Positions 17,402-25,944 of a stretch of DNA of 25,971 nucleotides are shown here, piece after piece (the first letter of the stretch is position 1; the number at the start of each line of letters is the position of its first letter). The DNA comes from Spirogloea muscicola (lineage: Eukaryota > Streptophyta > Zygnematophyceae > Spirogloeales > Spirogloeaceae): NCBI GenBank assembly GCA_009602725.1, contig WELB01000250.1, positions 146,457 to 172,427 of the forward strand, in the 5' to 3' direction. Below the pieces are notes generated by a model. It was given only the letters and a program-made list of their open reading frames with translations. It did no database searches and was not told the DNA's origin. The position numbers and the translations under genes are program-made.

Positions 17402-19314
17402 ATGGCACAATCCATGCTGCTCGTTGCTTTCGCGCTCGGCCTCGCGCTTGCTGCTGTGCCCGCTGCCGCCGAGTGGGGCACGATCGACGGCTACATCTAC
17501 AAGGACCCCTGTGGTCACGGGGGCTCGCCTGGCAACCCCCACAGCACGCCCCTTCAGGGTGCTACGTTGAAGGTCACCTGCGACTACGGCACTGGTTCCC
17601 ACGGCGTCTCAGGCCTTCGCTTGTACACCGCCAAGACCGATGCCAGTGCGTGCCCCTGTCCTATCCACCCAGCCAACCCCTTGCGAGCTTGTAAATGGAG
17701 AATGTTGGCCCTTGCTGTGACTTGTTGCCCTCATGCCGGCCTTCCTTACCCTGACCCTATGCACCCATGCTGTTCTTCCCGCCCTCGACGCCTCCATTCA
17801 GTCAAGCATGACCGAAACCTCCTCCCTCTGCTGGCCCATGAGCGCAGCCGGATACTACATTGTGCGGCAGATCTACTCGCGAACCATGATTCCGCAGCTC
17901 AAGCCGAACGGCTGCGCGCTCAGCATGGTCTCCGGCACCACTGCATACTCCAAGAAAGGGCCCGGCCCCAACGGCTACGCCTTAGACGTGCCCGGCCACA
18001 TCGAACTCCATGCGCCCACCGCCGGCTACTGGCGCCCCACAACGCGGCCGAGCCCTCCTACATGCGCGCCCTGCAACGCTACGGGCGCTCTCTGCGGCGA
18101 CCCCCGCCTCGTCGGTGGCGATGGCATTGCTTTCTGGTTCCATGGCGAGCGCGAGCGCGACTTTTGCATCGTTTCCGACGCTGCGCTGCACATCAACGCG
18201 CACTTCATTGGCAAGCGCTCGGCTGATGGCGCACACGATCTCACTTGGGTCCAAGCCGTTGGCATCCTCTTCGGGCATGGGTCCAAGCCGTTTGCATCCT
18301 CAGGCCCCTTTGTAGCTGCTCACCGCTCTTAGGCCCCTCTGAACCTTTGTGAATTCTTTTTGGGCTGGCTTTTCGCAGCCCTTGCCCCCATTGGGAGTGC
18401 CACTTCTTCTTCGGGCAGCACAAGCTGTACATTGGCGCCCAGCAGGAGGCCGTGTGGGACCCTACTGCCGACCACCTCTTCTTCAGCCTCGACGGCCTGG
18501 TGAGTCAAATTGCGCTCTTGTGCTCCTTACCATCCTCCTCGAAGGTGTCTTATGGTCGAGCCCCCAGTTCTCCTCGGCTATTGCTTGGTGTTCCACACCT
18601 TGCCTGTTGAAGCACAGCCAGCTTCTAGCTTGGACATGCTCACTGACTTTGCTGGTGTGCCGCTTCTACAGCCTGTCATGGACGTTGTGCGCACTGGCGG
18701 GCAGCGGGAATTTGTCTCAGCCAACGGCGAAGTGAAAATTGAGAGGTCGGGCGTCCTCAATCACGCTCGCATTGAGATTGTGGGCCTCTTGAGCGTGACC
18801 ATCGATGTCAAGCCCATCGCACGCAAGGACTGGACCGAGGACAGCTGCCTTGCACATCTCGACCTCAGCTTCGAGTTCAGTCAGCTCTCTGGTCAGTTCC
18901 TTCGACAAGCTTCTGACTGCAGAATGGAACTTCCAGGGCTGCCGCGATTCTGCACATGTATGGTAATCAGCAAGGAGCTTGCCAATAGCTACACTTACAC
19001 GATAATTGAATGGCACAGGTCGCGTCGAGGGCGTCCTCGGACAGACGTACCAGAAGTCGTGGTCGCCCAATGACCGTGCAGTCGCTGACCTCAAGACGTA
19101 CATCCTGCACGAGGTTGACACATACCGCAGCTCAAGCCTCTTCTCTACCGACTGCACCGTCAGCACTTTTGAGGCGGCGCCCTACCTGCAGGGCGGCACG
19201 TCGGGCTACATTCAGACAGCACTCCTTGACGACCAGGAGGAGCCTGAGGAGGGCACCTCCCGTTGCTTCCATGACGCTGTCAGCGGTGGCCTCAAGTGCC
19301 TCGATCGTCGCTAA
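17402..19314 (+). CDS. secreted Ole e 1-like plus Root_cap (LEA-related) protein
   Basis: The ATG at 17402 is in a strong context (GCCACCATGG). Residues 1-23 look like a signal peptide cleaved after AAA, so the protein should be secreted, perhaps to the cell wall. Proposed exons: 17402-17645, 17848-18280, 18379-18499, 18672-18891, 19019-19314 (437 residues, stop TAA). Introns are GT-AG and phases agree. Residues about 24-130 resemble Pollen Ole e 1-like domains (LQGATLKVTC; TDATGYYIVR, formed across intron 1). The Root_cap domain follows: CGDPRLVGGDGIAFWFHG, DFCIVSDAALHINAHFIGKR, HKLYIG, LAHLDLSFEF, VEGVLGQTY, SSLFSTDC. Biochemical function is unknown for this family. Intron 2 is uncertain: it lies in a tail-element insertion, and a donor at 18312 with acceptor at 18418 also fits. 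If neither is used, the frame ends at 18330-18332. Confidence 0.8.
18302..18409 (+). mobile_element. hairpin-tail element inside Root_cap gene
   Basis: The segment has the solo-tail pattern: TTAGGCCCCTCTGAACC, a T-rich run, GGGCTGGCTTTTCGCAGCCC, TTGCCCCCATTGGGAGTGCC, ACTTCTTC. It matches the minus-strand units at 5817-5903, 22014-22105 and 24264-24354. It splits the conserved Root_cap stretch G-I-L-F-G / H-K-L-Y-I-G. Just upstream, 18246-18269 is repeated at 18278-18301 (24 nt, one mismatch; 32-bp period). The last 8 bases of that unit (TTCGGGCA) reappear right after the insert at 18410-18417. The element's own TTTTCGCAG (ending 18378) and the flanking TTCTTCGGGCAG (ending 18418) are both usable splice acceptors. 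Confidence 0.75.
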
Positions 19315-20424
19315 AGCGCGCTGCATCAGGCCGGGTTTGCGGGACCTTCCATGGAGGGTTTTGCTCCCTCACGAATGGCAAGTTGCCCTTGCAGGCGGTG
19401 CCACATCCAAGCCCCTTGTATACAACTGGATGTATATAACCTCACAGCAGAATCACTCGCTGTTGCTCACGCCCTCGTGTGGCTGAGGCTGCCAAAAGTG
19501 TAGAGTTTAAGGTGCTATTACATGTTGTCTTTTCATAGTGGCAGCATATGCTGCCTGCATGATGGCTCAGCCCTCAACTTCAAGCTGGGTGCGGGGCTGC
19601 CATAGCCTGAGCTTACTTTAGGAGGACTCTTCCAGTAATGTAGAAGAGCTTGAAAGTTCTATTACCTGTGAGCTCGTGAGGAGGCTAGCTTACCGAGTTT
19701 GTCTACAAGCCACCTTTGGCGCCTCTCATTCTGTACTCATTTGCGGCACGTATTTTAGTGTTGTCCTTGTATGAAGTTGGCCACAGCCCTCGACAAGAAC
19801 AGTCTGCAGAGCCTTGTATGCTTAACCAATCAATCTCATGGCTGATAGCTAAGTGAACATCTAACGAAGAGCCAGGTGAGGCTACGTTGCTATAATGCTG
19901 CTAACTGGTGCTTTGAGATATATAAGCATGGACACTTCCAATTCATGGACGCTTATCACTTTCTCTTGGATCACCAGAGTGGTGGAGTCGGTCATTATTT
20001 GCTGACCCGACCTGTGGATGCTGGTGAGATACTGAACGAGATACTGTGAGTATTTAAGTGTGGGTGATGCAAGCACGGGAAATGGCGATGTGGAGCCCTT
20101 TCGCCAACCTGCTGTGGTCTTCCTGATCCTGTAAAACAAGTAAACCGATATGGCAGGAAAGATTTCAGCCGGTTTCAGCTTGTTGCGTTTGAAGGGAAAG
20201 GGAGGCCACTGTTCTGATCCTGTAAAGGCGTTCACCAGTATCGCAAGCATTCTTCAGATGGACGCTCGCACTGCACTAGGGAATGAACGGGAGGCGAAGT
20301 GCAGCCACTTTACTGATCTTGCAGAAGCAAAGAAAGTGCAACCGATGGGGCTACACAAAGTGAAGCCTTAGGCAAGGAGGGTCTAAAGAAGCAGGGCGAA
20401 AGCACGGTCGGAGGGGGGCATTGT
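19315..20424. other. 3' flank of Root_cap gene; no recognised gene
   Basis: The 3' untranslated region of the Root_cap gene presumably lies at the start of this stretch, but I cannot place its end. GATCCTGTAAA is repeated near 20116 and 20217 within loosely similar sequence. Open frames are short (up to 122 codons) and unassigned. Confidence 0.4.
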
Positions 20425-20870
20425 TACTACGGGTGAGCGCACACAAGTTGGACAGGCTTATCTGGGGAGCCGGAGCACCTCCACAGAAGCCAGTGGCCTA
20501 GCCCAGGGCACGCCCAGCATGCTGATGACGAGCTAGGCCTGCGAGCGCTGCAGGCTTAGCGAGAGCCGCATCTTGTAACAATCAATGCCTGGGGACACTA
20601 TCATGCAACAAGCTGCCGCTACCCTGACTAGGGCGGCTCGCATCAACCTGCTAAGCTGCATAGTGCGCTGGAGGGAGGACCATTAATCTCTGCAGCCGCC
20701 GTCAATGCCATGGCGCATGGATGGAAGGTGTTGGTACTTGTACTGCCTCCTTGTACCGCTAAGAAGAGCAGATGATGTACTTCATCACAGTAGTGCCCGG
20801 AGTGCCCTTTCTCTCTTGCAAAACTGAATGTATCGCCCCTCCTTTGCAGTATACGCTGTCTTTGCCGTCC
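20425..20870 (-). mobile_element. decayed family B LINE 3' end
   Basis: This stretch runs parallel to 24691-25010. Shared words in order are GGGTGAGC.CACACAA, GACAGGCT/GACAAGCT, GCGAGCGCTGCA, GAGAGCCGCAT/AAGAGCCGCAT, GGGAGGACCATT and CCATGGC. On the minus strand the LTRGY-type ending is damaged (about 20440). No usable frame remains. It identifies a second copy of the family B 3' region. Confidence 0.6.
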
Positions 20871-21290
20871 ACCCTTCCACACATCCTTCTGAAGTCACTC
20901 TGTGCCCCCCATCATTCCATACTGAGAGCCATCAAAGTGCACAGCCCACAAGATCCAAGTCGAACACGCCCTTAATTATGCAGCATGCAATGCGTTCGAC
21001 GAGCGCATGCAGGTAGCCTTCCCACATAAGACGAAGCTGCAGCCCCGAACTTGAAGTATGTGTCCTTGTCAGACATAAGTGTGTCATATGTATGACAGCA
21101 CGCACGCGTGGCTTCTTGCGATTAGAGTGCCAGTTGCACGACTCGACAATAGCTAAGTTCCCCAGTTCCTGCATGCTTGGTGCAACTATCAAGGAGGGTT
21201 ACGTTTGAACACTCATGGGCCGCATTTCCAAAGCCCTCGCCCCCTTCGAAAGCCCTGCTTCTTCGACTTGACAAGACTCCACACAGAAGT
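20871..21290. other. unassigned stretch
   Basis: No gene or RNA is recognised. TGTCATA and TATGACA flank two bases near 21085 and could form a small hairpin. Open frames are short and unassigned. Confidence 0.35.
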
Positions 21291-21420
21291 CACGGCTAGA
21301 GCCTAAGTGGGGCAGGGTCAGCCAGCGGCCTCTCAAAAAGGAAGAAAAAACGCTCTAGTCGAGGGCGGCTGTGAGAGGCAGCCCAGAAAAGAAATATGAA
21401 CAAGAACATAACTTTTAAAC
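21291..21420 (-). mobile_element. solo type III tail remnants
   Basis: The reverse complement holds GGGCTGCCTCTCACAGCCGCC (21361-21381 region) and, further along, CCTTTTTGAGAGGCCGCTGGC. These resemble the GGGCTGGCCTCTCACAG tail with its downstream GGAAGCGCT...TTCTTC. No coding sequence is attached. Confidence 0.5.
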
Positions 21421-21639
21421 CTGCCCGGCTTCAACGCCTCCGGGTCGCTTGACAAGGAGTTTCGTAAGCGGCTACCCAATCCATGGGGAGCCCCGTGGAC
21501 GTTAACAGCACGCGTGACAGAGTCGTCGCCAGCGGGGTGATCTGCGTCCCTGTCGGCGAGCCCTTTCTCTGATCTTTGTACTTCTCCTTGGCTCCCGCTT
21601 GGTAAACGATGTCTTTCCGCCCTCTAGCTACGTTGACCT

Positions 21640-21990
21640 GAGAAACAGCTCCAAATTGACAGCAGTGACTGGGAGCCCCTCTTGCCAGCTGCATATCTGT
21701 CGCTCTTGCGACGACGAATTTCGGCCTATTTGCAGCGTGCTCAGGCTAGCGCCTTGCACCAGAACGCTGGGCGAACTCTAGTTGGTGGCAGAAGGGCTCC
21801 GTTTCTGGCATCTAGCATTTAAGCATCGAGTAGTGTGACCTTTATGTTTTGACCCGTGGTTATTGAGCGGGTCCATCTGCTGTAGGTTATGTAGATCTTA
21901 AGATGTGCTTGCCTTTGTACCTGGCCATTTGGCCTACATCTGTTTCTACTACACGGTCCTGCTCTTGCCAGCCTTTCTTGTCTATAAGCG
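21640..21990 (+). mobile_element. family B LINE 3' end, sister of 541-828
   Basis: The coding remnant RRISAYLQRAQASALHQNAG, RTLVGGRRAPFLASS, and, after a frameshift, CDLYVLTRGY-stop (to about 21858) parallels the copy at 541-720. The tail GCGGGTCCATCTGCTGTAGG and GATGTGCTTGCCTTTGTACC likewise parallels 720-780. The two loci are near opposite ends of the window in the same orientation. Confidence 0.75.
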
Positions 21991-22013
21991 AGCACTTTGT
22001 GAGGGCCAGTTCA

Positions 22014-22105
22014 GAAAGACAGTGGAACTCCCAATGGGGCAAGGGCTGTGAAAAGTCAGCCCGAGTAAACATTAACAAAGCTTCGAAGAGGCCAAAATGA
22101 CGGAG
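22014..22105 (-). mobile_element. solo type II hairpin-tail unit (about 90 bp)
   Basis: Read on the minus strand it goes from TCCGTCATTTTGGCC, through GGGCTGACTTTTCACAGCCC and TTGCCCCATTGGGAGTTCC, to ACTGTCTTTC. Length and both ends agree with the units at 5817-5903 and 24264-24354. It has no coding capacity. Confidence 0.7.
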
Positions 22106-22149
22106 GACCCCAAAGCGCTATGTCAGAACGGGTGTAGGATGGCCCACTC

Positions 22150-22510
22150 AGTGGCTACGATTGAGGAGCCTCAAATCCTACAGCCCAAAGGAATGGACAA
22201 GGTCTAAAGGGCCGGACTGCGCAGAAAGCAGGATACTAATGTGTAAGACGGCAGCAAGTAGCTCAAAGATATCAGAAAGGAGACTCTCAGAAACCTCTTG
22301 TCAGCAAGTGCAGGTCAGAATAGCTAGAGGGCGGAAAGACGTCGCCCTGTCGATATCCGGAGGCAGCAGCCAAGGCGCGGCCTGCCCGCAGGTGGACGGC
22401 AAAGGCAAGGCTCCTCTGCAGGGACATTGACAGGCGCATCTTGAACACTTGAGCAAGCGACACGGCAGCATTGAAGCCGGGTTGCTCGCTCTGCTGCCCT
22501 TGGCCTGCAC
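22150..22510 (-). mobile_element. REL LINE 3' end, minus strand
   Basis: Reverse reading gives FNAAVSLAQVFKMRLSMSLQ, RSLAFAVHLRAGRALAAASG, then YRQGDVFPPSSYSDLHLLTR-GF-stop (ending near 22285). The tail with CTTGTCCATTCCTTTGGGCTG extends to about 22180. A plus-strand end of the same subfamily begins at about 22508, so the two copies point away from each other and share their borders as a short inverted repeat (22261-22310 with 22497-22545). Confidence 0.7.
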
Positions 22511-23165
22511 TTGCTGACTCGAGGTTTCTGAGAGTCTCCTTCCTGTCATCTTAGCGCTTGACATCCCATTTCGTCCGCCATCTGGCCCTTTCAGAATCGG
22601 CGTCGACAGCAGGAAACGCGGTCGGCACGGCAACTCGCGGCAAGGAGCGCAAGTACGCGGATCACCCAGTTGGAGATAATGTCGCGGCCCTTGCGATCGA
22701 CGTACACGGCGTACGGCCTACAGTCGCTGGCTGGACAACCTGCAGCGGCTTGCCCGGCAGGCCATTGATCGGCGGTCGGGTCAGCCAGGAAAGGTGCCGG
22801 GCTTCATTGCTGCCGGCTTGCTTGCTTAGGTCTTTCGCATGCGGCTCTCCGTCTCTCTCCAGCGCTCCTTGGCTCACGCAGTCCTCACGCGTGCCGGCCC
22901 CGCTATGGCTGCGCCTCTGGGTCTCGACGGAGTGCTTCTTTTTCAGCTGCGAGACACTCGGACTTGCTGCTGCTCACTTGCGGGTACTGAGCTTCCATCT
23001 GCGGTGTAATGTCTAGCTTATTGGTCGTGTGTTGTCTAGCTGTGTGTTTTTCCTTCTCGGCCCCTTCTGGCTCTTTGGACCTTGTCCATTCTATTTTGGG
23101 CTGGCCCATTCTGTTAGGCTGGCTCCTCACAGTCACTGCTGTCAAGCTGGAAGTGCTTTTACTTC
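22508..23165 (+). pseudogene. nested REL LINE 3' ends with type III tail
   Basis: At 22508-22610 a short end (LLTRGF-stop and tail) is followed by a longer family A fragment from about 22610. This encodes KERKYADHPVGDNVAALAID and VHG; then, after frameshifts, it continues with MRLSVSLQRSLAHAVLTRAG and HSDLLLLTCGY-stop (about 22990). The tail contains GTCCATTCTATTTTGGGCTG and CTCCTCACAGTCACTGCTGT and ends at GGAAGTGCTTTTACTTC (about 23163). Several shifts make it non-coding. Confidence 0.7.
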
Positions 23166-23685
23166 CTGCGGGCCGCTGACGGACAGCTTCACACCTGCCG
23201 CACTGACCTCGCTGCCATCCTGCCCGGAGGAGGCCCGCGCATCATCGCTAATGTGGTGACTGCAGATTGTGTCGATTCCGCCAACCCCGCAAATTCGGCG
23301 ACGCTTGTCGGGCACGCGGTCGCTTTGGCGGCTCGGAGTAAGGAGCGCAAGTCCTCTGACCACCCTCCAGGCGATGCCTTCGCAGCCTTGGCCATTGACG
23401 TACACGGGGCCATCGGCAGTGGCTGGTTGGATCTCATCCAGCGGCTTGCTCGGGAGCTCATCGAGCGGCGGCCGGGTTTGCCAGGCTTCAAGGCTGCCGG
23501 CTCCCTCGCGCAGGCATTTCGCGCAGGCATCTGCGGCTGCTTAGCAGGGGTTACTGAGTGTCTCGAAGCAGCTTTGTTTCTGTTACTTAGCGCTTCCCCT
23601 GGCCCCCTTCTCGTACTCTGTTCATTCTTTTTCGGGCTGGTTGTTCCAGCCCCTATTCTCAATGGGCGAGCACTTTCTTCTTTCG
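23166..23685 (+). pseudogene. REL LINE family A 3' end, head-to-tail copy 2
   Basis: The copy starts at the catalytic REL segment: DGQLHTCRTDLAAILPGGGP, RIIANVVTADC, SATLVGHAVALAARSKERK, ALAIDVHGAIGSGWLDLIQR, GLPGFKAAGSLAQAF. Note that the second catalytic-type aspartate is changed (IIAD to IIAN). A deletion removes the C-terminal 60 or so residues and joins FRAG to GVTEC, within the GGTTACTGAG of the normal end. The tail, with GGGCTGGTTGTTCCAGCCC and GGGCGAGCACTTTCTTCTTTCG, reaches 23685. It begins immediately after the tail of the preceding copy. Confidence 0.75.
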
Positions 23686-23990
23686 TATGAGGCTGGCGGT
23701 CTCGCTCCAGCGCTCTTTGGCTCATGCGGTCCACGCGCGCGCTGGCCGCGCTATGGCTGCTGCTTCCGATTCTCGGCAGGGTGCCGCTTTTCCTGCTTCG
23801 AATTACTCTGATCTGCTATTGCTAACACGTGGATACTGAGCATCCCTCTGCTTTTCCCTCTGCACCGTCTCGTGCTTTGTAGTGTAGTCCTTTTTCGGCA
23901 TTTCTTTCTTTGGCTTTGGACATTGTCCTTTCTTTTTGAGCTGGCTTTGCCAGCCCCTCTTCTCAATGGGCGCGCTCTTCTTCTTTTACT
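23686..23990 (+). pseudogene. REL LINE family A 3' end, head-to-tail copy 3
   Basis: Directly after the previous tail, the frame MRLAVSLQRSLAHAVHARAG, RAMAAASDSRQGAAF and SNYSDLLLLTRGY-stop (about 23687-23838) is intact. The untranslated region and the tail GAGCTGGCTTTGCCAGCCCC follow, ending near 23985. The bases TTCTTTCG at the junction also occur at the matching place inside complete elements (25782-25790), so the join has microhomology. Confidence 0.8.
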
Positions 23991-24500
23991 TACGCGATGG
24001 CTTGACCTTCTTCAGCGCCTTGCGCGGCGTGCGGTGGCTTGCCGCCAAGGGCAGCAGAGCGAGCAGCCTGGCTTCAATACCGCCGGGTCCCTTGCTCAAG
24101 TGTTCCGGATGCGCTCGCCCATGTCCTTGCAGAGGTCCCTTGCCTTCGCTGTCCACTTGCGTGCAGGCCGCTCCTTGGCTGCTGCCCTTGGTGTCCGTCA
24201 GGGCGGACGTCTATCCGCCTGCTAGTTACTCTGACTCGCAATTTCTGGCTCGAGATTACCGAGAAGAAGTGGCTCTCCCAATGGGGGCAAGGGCTTTGAA
24301 ACATCAGCCCAAAAAAAATTTGACAAAGATTCGAAGGGGCCAAATGACGGAGGGGAGGTTACTGAGAGCCCCTTTGCTGCCGTCTTAGCAATCAATCTCT
24401 TGCTTTTTGTGCCATCCGGCCCCTCCCGACCTTGTACTTCTTCTGGGCTGGCCTCTCACGGCCACAGTTAAATCGGAAGCGCTATTCTCTTACTCCTCTT
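23990..24500 (+). pseudogene. REL LINE 3' end, head-to-tail copy 4, interrupted
   Basis: The copy encodes RWLDLLQRLARRAVACRQGQ, PGFNTAGSLAQVFRM, SLQRSLAFAVHLRAGRSLAA and ALGVRQGG, then loses frame before the SYSDxxxLxRGY end. At the stop codon region a 91-bp minus-strand tail unit (24264-24354) is inserted. The sequence GAGGTTACTGAGAGCCCC then resumes, followed by a type III tail with GGGCTGGCCTCTCACGGCC at about 24447 and GGAAGCGCTATTCTC. Confidence 0.75.
24264..24354 (-). mobile_element. 91-bp solo tail unit with 12-bp TSD
   Basis: The insert is flanked by GAGATTACCGAG (24252-24263) and GAGGTTACTGAG (24355-24366), a 12-bp duplication with two differences. Removing it restores the normal LINE stop region. 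On the minus strand it reads from TCCGTCATTTGGCCCC, through GGGCTGATGTTTCAAAGCCC, to TTGGGAGAGCCACTTCTT. It is non-coding. Confidence 0.8.
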
Positions 24501-24690
24501 TTGGTGGACTGCATAGCCTGCCTCCTCCGCCGATTGTTGGGAGCTCCTGAAAAAAGAGAGAGAGAAGGCGCGCGGGGCGCATGAAATGAAATGGAGGCGA
24601 ATTCAAGCCGATACATAGTTCAGGCAGTCTAGAGCCAACTAAACAGGGCTACATAATACGGAAAACGAAACCAAGATGCCTGAGGTGACA
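24501..24690. other. unassigned with the 33-nt dispersed repeat
   Basis: GA-rich sequence (24552-24566) precedes the second copy of the 33-nt repeat (24559-24591; other copy 989-1021, one mismatch). I see no gene. Confidence 0.45.
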
Positions 24691-25274
24691 TCAGTACCCA
24701 CGGGTGAGCACACACAAATCCGACAAGCTAACTTGCGGAGCTGGAGCGCCGCCACGAAAGCCGGAGGCCTGACTTAGAGCGCGCTCTGCACGTTGATGAA
24801 GAGCCAATGCTTGCGAGCGCTGCAAATTAAGTAAGAGCCGCATTCTATAATATGTAACTAAGGCCTGCGGAATGCTGGAGTGGCCCAAGCTGCCCCCCCG
24901 ACTTCGACAACGCGCATCAACCAGCCGGACCAGATGCTGGATCAGGGAGGACCATTTACACCGTAGCCTCTGTAGATATCCATGGCACACGGATGAAGAT
25001 GGTCCACTCGGGGATGGTCCTAGTAGTGCCGCTCCTTCTTGCGCTCCGCGCTGGACGTGGCCCAGCCAGACCCGGTTGACGTGGGTGCGCCAGCCTTGTA
25101 CGCGTCGATCAGTACCACGTCCAGGAGGAAAAAGAGAGCCTTGCGCGGGGGAAAGCCTTGCGCGGAGGAAAGCCTTGCGCGGGGCCTGCTGCAGGTGCGT
25201 GGGCCCACCGGCCGGGCCTGCGGCGGCGGGCGCCCATTTGGCGTCGGCCGCAGCACGCCGGCCCGTTGCCGCAT
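24691..25274 (-). pseudogene. REL LINE family B 3' end, minus strand
   Basis: The leftmost part reads RSQALALHQRAERALSQASG, FRGGAPAPQVSLSDLCVLTR and GY-stop (ending 24691), a clean family B C-terminus. At its upstream end (25125-25050) the frame LLDVVLIDAYKAGAPTSTGS matches the REL segment of the family B copy at 10520-10590. The part between is frameshifted, and sequence beyond about 25130 is a short tandem repeat. A long open frame that crosses from here into the inverted family A copy is an artefact. Confidence 0.7.
25137..25186. repeat. three-unit minisatellite (about 17 bp)
   Basis: AAAGCCTTGCGCGGAGG-like units occur three times in a row (G/A-AGCCTTGCGCGG then a purine-rich link). They lie just inside the upstream edge of the family B fragment. 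Confidence 0.7.
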
Positions 25275-25339
25275 CTGGGACCAGCAGGCGGCGCGCCGGG
25301 CCGCGTGGTTCGCCGCCCTCCTGACCCCCTCCTCTCCCT

Positions 25340-25378
25340 TTCAGCCCTTTCGGGCTGGTTGTTCCAGCCCCTATTCTG
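25340..25378 (+). mobile_element. truncated hairpin tail
   Basis: TTTCGGGCTGGTTGTTCCAG and CCCCTATTCT match the tail at 23634-23660 but stop before the GGGCGAGCAC ending. The family A copy begins on the next base, another tail-to-body junction. Confidence 0.7.
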
Positions 25379-25944
25379 TGTTCCTGGAGGCCGGCTACAA
25401 GGTGGCAGTGGAGAACTCCACGATAATGCCCATCCTGCGGGGCGCCGATGGACAGCTTCACACCCGTCGCGCGGACCTCGTTGCCATCCCGCCCGGAGGA
25501 GGTCCGCGCATCATCGCTGATGTGGTAACTGCCGATTGCGTTGATTCGGCCAACCCCGCGAAGTCCGCGACGCTCGTCGGGCACGCGGTCGCTCTGGCGG
25601 CTCGGAGTAAGGAGCGCAAGTACTCTGACCACCCTCCAGGCGATGCCTTCGCGGCACTGGCCATTGACGTACACGGGCCCTTTGGCAGTGGCTGGTTGGA
25701 TCTCCTCCAGCGGCTTGCCCGGGAGGCCATCGAGCGGCGGCAGGGTTCGCCAGGCTTCAATGCTGCCGGCTCCCTCTCGCATGTCTTTCGGATGAGGCTG
25801 GCGGTCTCGCTGCAGCGCTCCTTGGCTCATGCGGTCCACGCGCGGGCTGGCCGTGCTATGGCTGCTGCTTCCGGGTCTCGGCAAAGTGCCGCTTCTCCTG
25901 CTCCGAGTTACTCTGATCTGCTGTTGCTCACACGTGGATACTGA
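25379..25944 (+). pseudogene. REL LINE family A: intact endonuclease and C-terminus
   Basis: An unbroken frame covers the last 188 codons of the LINE ORF. It starts VFLEAGYKVAVENSTIMP, then DGQLHTRRADLVAIPPGGGP and RIIADVVTADC (D-X14-D), GHAVALAARSKERKYSDHPP (lysine segment), ALAIDVHGPFGSGWLDLLQR, HVFRMRLAVSLQRSLAHAVH and SYSDLLLLTRGY-stop. It lacks RT and the zinc knuckle, so it is a 5'-truncated insertion, but its REL residues are all present and nothing is frameshifted. It is the reference for the family end in this window and may be among the youngest copies. The window ends 27 bases after the stop, inside the 3' untranslated region. Confidence 0.85.

Noticed and set aside
24691-25884. 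397-codon open frame on the minus strand
   Set aside because: It joins a genuine family B C-terminus (24691 side) to the antisense of the plus-strand family A copy and a minisatellite. It is a chance read-through of GC-rich opposite strands, not one protein.
22508-25944. CRISPR-like or satellite array
   Set aside because: The repeated units are LINE 3' ends of different lengths with coding sequence ending LTRGY-stop, not short regular repeats with unique spacers.
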